Shown piece by piece: positions 12,621 through 19,714 of a stretch of DNA of 64,000 nucleotides (its first letter is position 1; the number at the start of each line of letters is the position of its first letter). Below the pieces are notes generated by a model. That model worked only from the letters and a program-made list of their open reading frames with translations, ran no database searches and was not told the origin of the DNA. The stretch is from contig NZ_AQOV01000001.1 in the NCBI RefSeq assembly GCF_000365425.1, positions 2,914,001 to 2,978,000 on the forward strand, given 5' to 3'. The stretch comes from Methylomonas sp. MK1 (lineage in GTDB: Bacteria; Pseudomonadota; Gammaproteobacteria; Methylococcales; Methylomonadaceae). A program made the translations under genes and the position numbers.

Positions 12621-14690
12621 ATGACCGAGACCAATCATTTATTGTTCGAACTAGGCTGCGAGGAGTTGCCCCCGAAGTCGTTGAAAAAACTCAGTCAAGC
12701 CTTGCTGGACAACATTCTGGCCGGCTTGCAGGAAGCCGGCTTGAGCTACGATCAAGGCCGGGCTTACGCTACGCCGCGCCGGTTGGCGGTATTGATCGAC
12801 GATCTACAAACATTTCAGGCCGACAAGGTCGTGGAAAAACGCGGCCCGGCAATTCAGGCGGCGTACGGTCCCGACGGTTCACCGAGCAAGGCGGCACTGG
12901 GTTTTGCCGCCAGTTGTGGCGCCAGCTTTGACGAATTGGAAAAGCTGGAAACCGACAAAGGTGCTTGGTTAATCTATAAACAAGCAGTGAAAGGCCAAGC
13001 CACTGCCGAGTTGATCCCTGACATTATCCGCAAAAGCCTGGCCAATCTGCCGATTGCCAAACGTATGCGTTGGGGCGGTTTCGACGCTGAATTTGCCCGG
13101 CCGGTGCATTGGGCCGTTTTGCTGTTTGGTTCCGAAATTCTGATTACCGATATTCTCGGTCGCACTACCGGTCGCGTCACCCGTGGCCACCGCTTTCATT
13201 CGCCACTGGATTTGAGCATTGGCAGTCCGCACGAATATCTGGATATTCTGAAACAGCATGGCAAGGTGCTGGCCGACTTCGAAGAACGCATGACCATCAT
13301 CCGCGATGCGGCGAATCAGGCGGCTAACAATGTTGGCGGTATTGCCCATATCGAAGACGATTTGTTGGAAGAAGTGGCAGCGCTCAACGAATGGCCGGTG
13401 CCGGTAGTCGGTAATTTCGACGCGCGTTTTCTGGAATTGCCGCAGGAAGTGTTGATCACTACCATGCAGTCTAACCAAAAATATTTCCCAGTGAAGAATG
13501 CGGCGGGCCGGCTGTTACCGCATTTCATTACTTTCGCCAATATCGAGAGCTCTAACCCTGACTCCATTCGTCAAGGTAACGAGCGCGTGGTGTTGCCACG
13601 CTTGGTTGACGCAGAGTTTTTCTGGAAACAGGATAGGAAACAGTCGCTGGCCGAGCGGGTTGAGAGCCTGAAAAGCATCGTCTTTCAAAAAGATCTGGGC
13701 ACTTTGTTCGATAAAACCGAACGCGTCGCCAGCTTGGCGGCCTTGATCGCCGAGAAGTTGGGCGCCGATGTCGAATTAGCGAAGCGCGCCGCACTGTTGG
13801 CTAAAACCGATTTGATGACCAATATGGTCGGCGAATTTGCTAACCTGCAAGGTACGATGGGCCGTTATTACGCGGCGGCCGACGGTGAGCATGCCGACGT
13901 GGCGCTGGCCTTGGAAGAACATTATTATCCCAAGCAATCCGGCGGCGCGACCCCGAGCGGCCAAATCGGCCAGGTGTTGGCGCTGGCGGAAAAAATAGAC
14001 ACCCTGGCCGGTATTTTCAGCGCCGGCTTGATCCCAACCGGCGATAAAGATCCTTATGCCTTGCGTCGAGCCACGCTGGGCATCTTGCGGGTGCTGATCG
14101 AAAACGGTATCGCCTTGGATGTTGTGGAGCTGCTGGATGCGGCGCTGGATCAATTCAGTCACGACTTTAATAAAGTCGAAACCCGGCAGAAAGTGATCGG
14201 CTTTCTGTTCGACCGCTTAAAAGGGTATTGTCTGGATCAGGGCTACACTAGCCACGAATTCGAAGCGGTACTGGCTGTCAATCCGACCAGCCCCTTGGAT
14301 TTTATGCTGCGTATTCGCGCCGTGCAAAGCTTTAGAGCCTTGCCGGAAGCGGAAAGCCTGGCCGCGGCCAACAAGCGCATCATCAATATTTTGAAAAAAT
14401 CGGATCAAGCGCCTACGGAGACCATTGGCGCCCTGGTCGAAGCGGCCGAGAAAAACTTATTGGCGGCAGCCGAGCAATCGGAAACCGACATTTTGCCCTT
14501 GCTGGCAGAGCAGAATTATCCGCTGGCGTTGAGCCGTTTGGCGCAGTTGCGCGATAGCGTCGATGCGTTTTTCGATAAGGTAATGGTCAATACCGACGAC
14601 GAAGCGTTGCGCAACAGCCGTTTGGCATTGCTGGCCAAATTGTCCAATCAATTCCTGAAAATTGCCGATATATCCAAATTGCAATCGTGA
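12621..14690 (+). CDS. glyS: Glycyl-tRNA synthetase beta subunit
   Basis: Beta subunit of glycyl-tRNA synthetase, carrying the tRNA-binding and HD-like domains and partnering GlyQ. The ATG at 12621 (MTETNHLLFELGCEELPPKS) gives 689 residues, the same length as E. coli GlyS. The frame is open for 47 more codons upstream, inside glyQ, but the canonical N-terminal LLFELGCEELP places the start here. Recognisable blocks include KRMRWG and VLPRLVDAEFFWKQD. Its TGA overlaps the GTG of gmhB, so the operon continues. Confidence 0.97.
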   Translation: MTETNHLLFELGCEELPPKSLKKLSQALLDNILAGLQEAGLSYDQGRAYATPRRLAVLIDDLQTFQADKVVEKRGPAIQAAYGPDGSPSKAALGFAASCGASFDELEKLETDKGAWLIYKQAVKGQATAELIPDIIRKSLANLPIAKRMRWGGFDAEFARPVHWAVLLFGSEILITDILGRTTGRVTRGHRFHSPLDLSIGSPHEYLDILKQHGKVLADFEERMTIIRDAANQAANNVGGIAHIEDDLLEEVAALNEWPVPVVGNFDARFLELPQEVLITTMQSNQKYFPVKNAAGRLLPHFITFANIESSNPDSIRQGNERVVLPRLVDAEFFWKQDRKQSLAERVESLKSIVFQKDLGTLFDKTERVASLAALIAEKLGADVELAKRAALLAKTDLMTNMVGEFANLQGTMGRYYAAADGEHADVALALEEHYYPKQSGGATPSGQIGQVLALAEKIDTLAGIFSAGLIPTGDKDPYALRRATLGILRVLIENGIALDVVELLDAALDQFSHDFNKVETRQKVIGFLFDRLKGYCLDQGYTSHEFEAVLAVNPTSPLDFMLRIRAVQSFRALPEAESLAAANKRIINILKKSDQAPTETIGALVEAAEKNLLAAAEQSETDILPLLAEQNYPLALSRLAQLRDSVDAFFDKVMVNTDDEALRNSRLALLAKLSNQFLKIADISKLQS

Positions 14691-15229
14691 CCGAGCGTTA
14701 CGTTATTCTGGATCGGGACGGCACTATCAATGTCGATTCCGACGACTTTATCAAATCTCCCGAAGAATGGCTGCCGCTAGCCGGCAGCCTGGAAGCCATC
14801 GCGCTGTTGAATCGGCACGGTTACAAAGTCGTGGTGATCAGCAATCAGTCGGGGATTGCCAGAGGCTTGTTCGATTTGGCGATGTTGGAGGCGATACACG
14901 CCAAAATGCTGCGCTTGACAGCTGAGGCTGGCGGACGCATAGAAGCCATTTATTTTTGCCCACACGGCCCAAACGACATCTGCGACTGCCGCAAGCCCCT
15001 GGACGGACTGTTTCTGCGTTTTGCCGCCGAAATGGAAGCGGACTTGAGTCGGACTTTTGCAATTGGCGACTCCTTGCGCGATATTCAGGCCGCCGAGTCA
15101 GCCGGCGCCAAACCGATTTTGGTCAGAACCGGGAAAGGCGAAAAAACCGCTATTGATAATCCCCACCTCAACGTTCCTATTTTCGATAATCTTTATGACG
15201 CAGCCACACACATCGTCTCGACACGCTGA
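14687..15229 (+). CDS. gmhB: D-glycero-beta-D-manno-heptose 1,7-bisphosphate 7-phosphatase
   Basis: HAD-family phosphatase that removes the C7 phosphate in ADP-heptose synthesis for the LPS inner core. ILDRDGTINVDSDD (HAD motif I) is near the N terminus and ISNQSGIARG is motif II. CPHGPNDICDCRKP is a zinc-binding loop that looks shorter than in E. coli GmhB, and GDSLRDIQAAESAGAKP is motif IV. Its 180 residues are normal. The GTG start overlaps the glyS stop by four bases (GTGA), implying coupled translation. The matching isomerase gmhA lies at 32.6 kb. Confidence 0.93.
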   Translation: MTERYVILDRDGTINVDSDDFIKSPEEWLPLAGSLEAIALLNRHGYKVVVISNQSGIARGLFDLAMLEAIHAKMLRLTAEAGGRIEAIYFCPHGPNDICDCRKPLDGLFLRFAAEMEADLSRTFAIGDSLRDIQAAESAGAKPILVRTGKGEKTAIDNPHLNVPIFDNLYDAATHIVSTR

Positions 15230-15959
15230 TTTCAGAGTCTATTTAGGCTCGACATTGTTGTTCATATACATAGTATTCTCGACGCTGATTGTCGGAGTAG
15301 CCATCTTGGGCGGATTTTTTCTGCCGTTTCCGATGCGCTATAAAATCGCCGATATTTGGATCAACTGCCTGCTGTATATGCTGAAGTTGTGTTGCGGCTT
15401 AAGTTATAAAGTGGAAGGGCTGGAAAACATTCCGCGCGATAGCGCGGCGATTATTCTCAGCAAACATCAGTCGGCCTGGGAAACGGTGGCCTTGCGGCAA
15501 TTTATTTCTCCGCAAACCGCGGTTCTGAAAAAATCGTTGCTGCAAATTCCATTCGGCGGCTGGGCGCTAGCTACATTAAAACCCATCGCCATAGACCGGC
15601 AAAATCAGAAAGAAGCGCTAAAAATGCTGATCGATCAAGGCATTCAGCGCTTGCAGGAAGGCTTGTTTGTGGTGGTGTTTCCTGAAGGAACCAGAGTGGC
15701 GCCGGGAGCGCATAAAAAATTTAACGCCGGTGGCTCCATGCTGGCGCAAAAATCCGGTTTTCCGGTGATCCCCTTAGCGCACAATGCCGGCGACTATTGG
15801 CCACGCAACAGCTTTTTGAAATATCCAGGGGTAATTAGGGTGAAGATTGGGCCGGCCATTAGCAGCATCGATAAAAAATCGAAAGATATAAATGCAGAGG
15901 CCGAGGCATGGATCAATAAAGCGATGCAGGAAATCGACGAGGAACGAACTGAGGGGTAA
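15195..15959 (+). CDS. plsC: 1-acyl-sn-glycerol-3-phosphate acyltransferase
   Basis: Membrane acyltransferase converting lysophosphatidic acid to phosphatidic acid in phospholipid synthesis. The ATG at 15195 (MTQPHTSSRHADFRVY) lies inside the last 35 bases of gmhB and gives 254 residues. One N-terminal membrane segment (about 15-45) is followed by the acyltransferase core: KHQSAWE as motif I, and VFPEGTR as motif III. Motif I here is HX4E rather than the usual HX4D. The gmhB-plsC arrangement after glyS is common in related bacteria. A strong terminator follows. Confidence 0.9.
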   Translation: MTQPHTSSRHADFRVYLGSTLLFIYIVFSTLIVGVAILGGFFLPFPMRYKIADIWINCLLYMLKLCCGLSYKVEGLENIPRDSAAIILSKHQSAWETVALRQFISPQTAVLKKSLLQIPFGGWALATLKPIAIDRQNQKEALKMLIDQGIQRLQEGLFVVVFPEGTRVAPGAHKKFNAGGSMLAQKSGFPVIPLAHNAGDYWPRNSFLKYPGVIRVKIGPAISSIDKKSKDINAEAEAWINKAMQEIDEERTEG

Positions 15960-15989
15960 ATCGAAATAGGATATTAAAACTTGACCCAC

Positions 15990-16020
15990 AAAAAAGGCCC
16001 GCTTTCGCGGGCCTTTTTTT
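15990..16020. terminator. Bidirectional rho-independent terminator
   Basis: GGCCCGC-TTTC-GCGGGCC hairpin with an A-run before and a run of seven T after it. It ends the glyQ-plsC operon on the plus strand and the small lipoprotein gene on the minus strand. Confidence 0.95.
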
Positions 16021-16032
16021 CAAGCTTAAAGA

Positions 16033-16152
16033 TTAAAGCGCTACAGAAGTAGAGCTAGAAACTTTTTGTTTTGACGCATCTGGATCGTCCATGCAACCGC
16101 TCAGGCCAACAATCATCAGGGTCATAGCTAAAAGAGATAATACTTTTTTCAT
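16033..16152 (-). CDS. Micro-lipoprotein, 39 residues (copy 1)
   Basis: The small lipoprotein begins MKKVLSLLAM, has a hydrophobic signal sequence and an LSGC lipobox, and then a short tail starting CMDDPD. Start at 16152 is supported by GGAGG seven bases upstream; the frame is open further upstream but without an SD. After lipidation only about 20 residues would remain. A paralogue with the same signal peptide, lipobox and CMDDPD start lies 190 bases upstream, with a matching leader. The tails differ completely. Function unknown; similar tiny entericidin-like lipoproteins are often stress-regulated, but that comparison is only by size and class. Confidence 0.75.
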   Translation of the reverse strand: MKKVLSLLAMTLMIVGLSGCMDDPDASKQKVSSSTSVAL

Positions 16153-16290
16153 AACATCCTCCAAATAAAAGTTTTTTATATTTTTTCGTGTACTGAATCT
16201 AAACAAAAAATTAAGCACGGCGAGATTTAAACATGCCTAAGCAGTTTGGCGCAAACTAAATCTGTTTGGAGGAAAAAAATCTGGAATATA

Positions 16291-16310
16291 AGGCCCACTC
16301 GCGTGGGCCT
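16291..16310. terminator. Hairpin downstream of lipoprotein copy 2
   Basis: Perfect inverted repeat AGGCCCAC-TCGC-GTGGGCCT. On the minus strand it follows the second lipoprotein gene, but the sequence after it (TATATTCC, then a T-run about 10 bases later) is a weak U-tract. It may terminate or only attenuate read-through into copy 1. Confidence 0.6.
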
Positions 16311-16343
16311 TACTCAGGAAGGAATATCCTGCCAGGGCTAGGA

Positions 16344-16481
16344 TTATTTAACCCCTGAACCTTGTTGGCTAGGTGAACCATAGCCTTTTGGTTTTGGATT
16401 GCCTTGGTCTGGGTCGTCCATGCAACCGCTCAAGCTTACAATCATCATCACCATAGCCAAGACAGAAAATACTTTTTTCAT
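16344..16481 (-). CDS. Micro-lipoprotein, 45 residues (copy 2)
   Basis: Paralogue of the neighbouring micro-lipoprotein. It begins MKKVFSVLAM, has an LSGC lipobox at residues 17-20, and continues CMDDPDQGNPKPKGYGSPSQ to a stop at 16344. GGAGGATGTT precedes the ATG, the same SD-leader sequence as copy 1, and further upstream both share a GTACAC block and an A/T-rich stretch. The mature part is about 25 residues, rich in Gly, Pro, Lys and Ser. Function unknown. The shared promoter, leader, signal peptide and CMDDPD start point to tandem duplication with rapid divergence of the mature tail. Confidence 0.75.
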   Translation of the reverse strand: MKKVFSVLAMVMMIVSLSGCMDDPDQGNPKPKGYGSPSQQGSGVK

Positions 16482-16582
16482 AACATCCTCCGATTTAAAG
16501 GTTTTTTATTTTTGTGTGTACTCAAATTCAAGCACGCAAAATTTATAGCATGACAAAACCGAGTATGCAATACCCTAGATGT

Positions 16583-18490
16583 TTACAAAATATCGATGTC
16601 TTTCGGCAGATTGATCTTTATGTCCTTTCCTGCCCACTGTACGGAGCCTATTGCTTGCCATTCTCCGGCCAAGTTGCTGTTCCTGAGGTCTTTTTCCCAC
16701 TCAAACGGTGCTCGAATTCTCTTCATTTTGACGATAAATTGTGTGCTATCCAACTCTAAACCGGTCTTTTTTCCCCAGAACGCCGTAACTTTCATGATGA
16801 ATTTTTTCAAACGCAGCTCGTCGATATTCGGCGTTACCGCAATGTTGGCCCACATGGAATGCACCCGTCCCCAATTCGGCGCCAACAGGCGGCCTTGCCG
16901 ATCAACAAACGGTAACCATTGCTCTTCGCCGTTGGCATCCAAGTAGGTAATGGCCAGTAAACGGTCGTAGCCTTCGAAATGGTCGTGCAAATACAAGGCA
17001 TGCGGAGTGATACCTAAAAACGTGTGAGACATCATTAAAACAGCATTGCTCATATCCGCCAGCATGCTGGTTATCGGCGACTGGCGGGTATCGACATGCA
17101 AGCGGTACAACAAGCCATAGTGAAAGCTGCTGTTGAACTGAAACAAGATCAATACCAGCAACACTTTGCTGATTTTGTGTACGCGACTTCTGGCGGGTAG
17201 TGCATGCTCCGCCTCGAAAATTCGTTCATAAAAGCTCGGCGGCAGGCTTTCGGCTGATGTAGGCAGACAACTCACATCGCACACCAGCCGCGCACGCGAA
17301 TCGGCAATTGCCCGATAACGCCCGCATATCCACTGATAAAGCAGTGGTAGCTTCATGGCCCAGCCTATAATCGCTGTATAACGCATCGAGATTAAAATCT
17401 GCGCGTAAGTATCAACGCCGGCATAAACCCGCCCGTCACTATCCACCGCGTACAAATCAGTCAGTAGCCGCTCTTCGCCCAACTCGGCTAGGGCCGGATA
17501 ATCGATTGCAAACACTTGTGCGGGTTTGAAATCGACACCGTGCAAAACGTCGAAATGATTCAGCGTCAAAACCGTGCGATTGCACAATGGGCATTGTTGG
17601 TCGTAAAACACCGTCAATAATGGCTGTTTGGCGCGTAGAAACCCACCAATTTTTCTATACCAGGCAAATGGCATCACCAAGGCGTAGAAAATCAGCATCC
17701 CCATTCCGAACGGGTAGATATTGAAGGATAGGGTAATGCCCAGATGTAAGGAAATTCCGATCAGAAAGTACAGCCGTCTAAACTGGCGGCGATGGAAAAA
17801 CAACAGGAAAGTAAACTGGAACACGATAATGGTATAGCCGATGATTTTCTGCAGAATCTCGATATTTAACAGCCACGACAAATCCAGTGCTGACATGTAA
17901 TACGGTATCGAAGACGGTAACCAGGCACCCAAGCCGTTGCGCCAATGTTCGGCAAACATCTTGTGGATCGCCGAATCAAAGTATAAAAATCCCAGACAAA
18001 TCGCGACCGGCAGATAATAGGTCAATGCAGACACTTCTGGAGCCTGGTATTGAGAATAATGCACAAACGGGCGCAGCAATTTTTTTCTGAGGCTATCCAC
18101 AGAGAAAGCCTGATCCATCGGCATGAAGATCAGAAAAAAATTGGCGCCGATCATGAACAAATCAAAGCCGCCGTCGAAATCGCGCTGCATCGGCGTGAAA
18201 TTGACGAACAGCAACCAAAAAATGTAATTTGCAATACTGGCCGTCTGGCAGCGGTAGCCGATGACCAAGCAAAACGCCACCACCGCCCACAGCCACAGGA
18301 AGAACGGAATCATCGGAAATTCGACGTCCATGAACGGGATGGGATCGAATATCAAGTGGTTGAAATACAGCAGAAAGAACACTTCCTGCAGTGTCACCAA
18401 CCCGAACAATAGTCTGAAAAGGCCTACGCCGGTAGCGGGTACTTTTTTGGAATAAAGAACATTTATTTTCTGAACTAACAGTTTGTACAT
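16583..18490 (-). CDS. HTTM membrane protein fused to a DCC (DUF393) thioredoxin-like domain
   Basis: A large polytopic membrane protein of about 635 residues, start at 18490 (MYKLLVQKIN). The N-terminal half, with about seven hydrophobic segments, resembles the HTTM family, the membrane core shared with vitamin K-dependent gamma-carboxylase. In the middle VFYDQQCPLCNRTV is the DxxCPLC signature of DCC/DUF393 thiol oxidoreductases. The C-terminal part has further membrane segments and a soluble tail. HTTM and DCC genes often neighbour one another; here they are joined. Substrate unknown. It is not obviously in an operon, and a hairpin lies upstream. Confidence 0.7.
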   Translation of the reverse strand: MYKLLVQKINVLYSKKVPATGVGLFRLLFGLVTLQEVFFLLYFNHLIFDPIPFMDVEFPMIPFFLWLWAVVAFCLVIGYRCQTASIANYIFWLLFVNFTPMQRDFDGGFDLFMIGANFFLIFMPMDQAFSVDSLRKKLLRPFVHYSQYQAPEVSALTYYLPVAICLGFLYFDSAIHKMFAEHWRNGLGAWLPSSIPYYMSALDLSWLLNIEILQKIIGYTIIVFQFTFLLFFHRRQFRRLYFLIGISLHLGITLSFNIYPFGMGMLIFYALVMPFAWYRKIGGFLRAKQPLLTVFYDQQCPLCNRTVLTLNHFDVLHGVDFKPAQVFAIDYPALAELGEERLLTDLYAVDSDGRVYAGVDTYAQILISMRYTAIIGWAMKLPLLYQWICGRYRAIADSRARLVCDVSCLPTSAESLPPSFYERIFEAEHALPARSRVHKISKVLLVLILFQFNSSFHYGLLYRLHVDTRQSPITSMLADMSNAVLMMSHTFLGITPHALYLHDHFEGYDRLLAITYLDANGEEQWLPFVDRQGRLLAPNWGRVHSMWANIAVTPNIDELRLKKFIMKVTAFWGKKTGLELDSTQFIVKMKRIRAPFEWEKDLRNSNLAGEWQAIGSVQWAGKDIKINLPKDIDIL

Positions 18491-18554
18491 AGCGGGTCGG
18501 CAGGTCAAAAGGCCACGGATTATAAGGTATTTAAACTAGGCATGCTTCAGGCAA

Positions 18555-18595
18555 AAAAAAAAGCGGCTACGGGATCTATCCGTAGCCGCTTTTTC
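18555..18595. terminator. Rho-independent terminator
   Basis: AGCGGCTACGG and CCGTAGCCGCT form an 11-bp stem with a seven-base loop, flanked by A-run on one side and T-run on the other. It ends the 42-codon minus-strand gene just upstream of the HTTM gene. Confidence 0.93.
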
Positions 18596-18625
18596 CAGAA
18601 AAGCTTTGTAAGCGAGGGGTGTAGC

Positions 18626-18754
18626 TTACTCTTCGTCTTTAGGCTCAGCAAAAACCCATTTTACAAAGAAGTATCCTGCAGCGATGATAACCAGCGCTCC
18701 AATCATGCCCGACGGTTCTTTCAGCATTTCTGTTAAATCTAAGATCGCTCCCAT
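18626..18754 (-). CDS. Small single-span membrane protein, 42 residues
   Basis: A short reading frame of 42 codons with a near-perfect SD: AGGAGG six bases before ATG. The peptide begins MGAILDLTEMLKEPSGMIGA, has one hydrophobic segment (LVIIAAGYFFVKWVF) and an acidic tail ending AEPKDEE. It is followed at once by a strong terminator, so this is probably an independent small transcript. I recognise no family. The adjacent divergent gene at 18972 also encodes a small membrane protein. Confidence 0.7.
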   Translation of the reverse strand: MGAILDLTEMLKEPSGMIGALVIIAAGYFFVKWVFAEPKDEE

Positions 18755-18971
18755 GGGTGCCTCCTACCTTTAGTTAGTTGTTATAAAATGTGCCATGTCT
18801 TTGGCGGTCGAGCTTCATATGTTACTTTAGCCACCTTCAAAGTCAAGCGATTCATGGCTATCGGGGAAACATCCGACCGTAATTGCCATCCAGGCGGATT
18901 ATGGTAGTATGCCCTCTCAACCAGATTTTTGAGAATTATAAAAATAGTTAACAGTTACAAGGGGAATAGAG

Positions 18972-19391
18972 ATGATTGGTGGCGTAATAATGATTTTGAC
19001 GGCAATCTGGGTTTATCAAACCCTGATAAAAGCCAAAACGGGTAATGTTCTGATGTGGGTAGCCGGCTGTGCAATAGTGTTCTTGGTCATTCAGGTGATG
19101 TTCTACAACATCAACATCATGATCATCGACGGTTTGGACGGTAAAGATGTCGGCGGCGAATATGATCGCGACCTGACCAGCGTCGGCGATAGAAAAACCC
19201 AGGAAGGCGCAGGCGGCTGGTTCATGCCGGTTTTCTTCGAATTACTGCCGCCGTTTGCCGGCGTACTGGCCGTGGCTTTGATTCGTTGTCAGTTTATTTT
19301 GAAACAAGCGTTGACTCCGGCCAATCTGTTCAGCGGTATCAAAGAGTTGTTCGTCAGCATCAAAAACAGCTTCAAAACCTCCAGCAACTAA
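18972..19391 (+). CDS. Small membrane protein of unknown function
   Basis: A 139-residue protein with two N-terminal membrane segments (about 1-20 and 25-50), a short acidic Gly-rich loop (DGLDGKDVGGEYDRD) and another hydrophobic segment around 85-105. SD AAGGGG lies eight bases before the ATG, and a TATAAA-like element about 30 bases upstream may be its -10. No family recognised. It is divergent from the 42-residue membrane gene. Confidence 0.7.
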   Translation: MIGGVIMILTAIWVYQTLIKAKTGNVLMWVAGCAIVFLVIQVMFYNINIMIIDGLDGKDVGGEYDRDLTSVGDRKTQEGAGGWFMPVFFELLPPFAGVLAVALIRCQFILKQALTPANLFSGIKELFVSIKNSFKTSSN

Positions 19392-19403
19392 AAGGCTGAC
19401 TCC

Positions 19404-19427
19404 GAAGCCCAAGGCCGCTTGGGCTTC
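19404..19427. terminator. Hairpin between convergent genes
   Basis: GAAGCCCAAG-GCCG-CTTGGGCTTC is a perfect ten-bp stem between the 139-residue membrane protein gene and the DUF2970 gene. It lacks a good T-run on the plus strand (GTTATCG), so termination efficiency is uncertain. Confidence 0.6.
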
Positions 19428-19445
19428 GTTATCGACTGAAATTCC

Positions 19446-19637
19446 TCAGCCGCCGGTAACTGCGGATACGATGCTGACTATCGTTAAAATAAACAACACA
19501 GTCACAATCAGCCCGACGACAATATAGGCAGGCAAAGAGCCATGCTGAAAATCAACCTCTCTGTTCTTATTGCTTTGCACGCCGATCACGGCGGCAATTA
19601 CGCTTTTTACGACATGCAATAGACTGGGTTTAGACAT
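19446..19637 (-). CDS. DUF2970 family small membrane protein
   Basis: A 63-residue protein beginning MSKPSLLHVVKSVIAAVIGV, with the family's QSNKNREVDFQHGS block and a single C-terminal membrane helix. That pattern matches DUF2970 proteins of proteobacteria, function unknown. GAGGGA upstream of the ATG at 19637 supports this start over the in-frame ATG at 19667. It is divergent from metH. Confidence 0.85.
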   Translation of the reverse strand: MSKPSLLHVVKSVIAAVIGVQSNKNREVDFQHGSLPAYIVVGLIVTVLFILTIVSIVSAVTGG

Positions 19638-19714
19638 GATTTCCCTCAAAAATTGGTTTGATAACAATACGGACTAGCCCACCCGTACATTCACCCTTGC
19701 GACCATCAGGCAGT

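Noticed and set aside
19638..19714. Possible cobalamin riboswitch before metH
   Set aside because: The gap is only 77 bases and lacks the B12 box; only btuB has the riboswitch.
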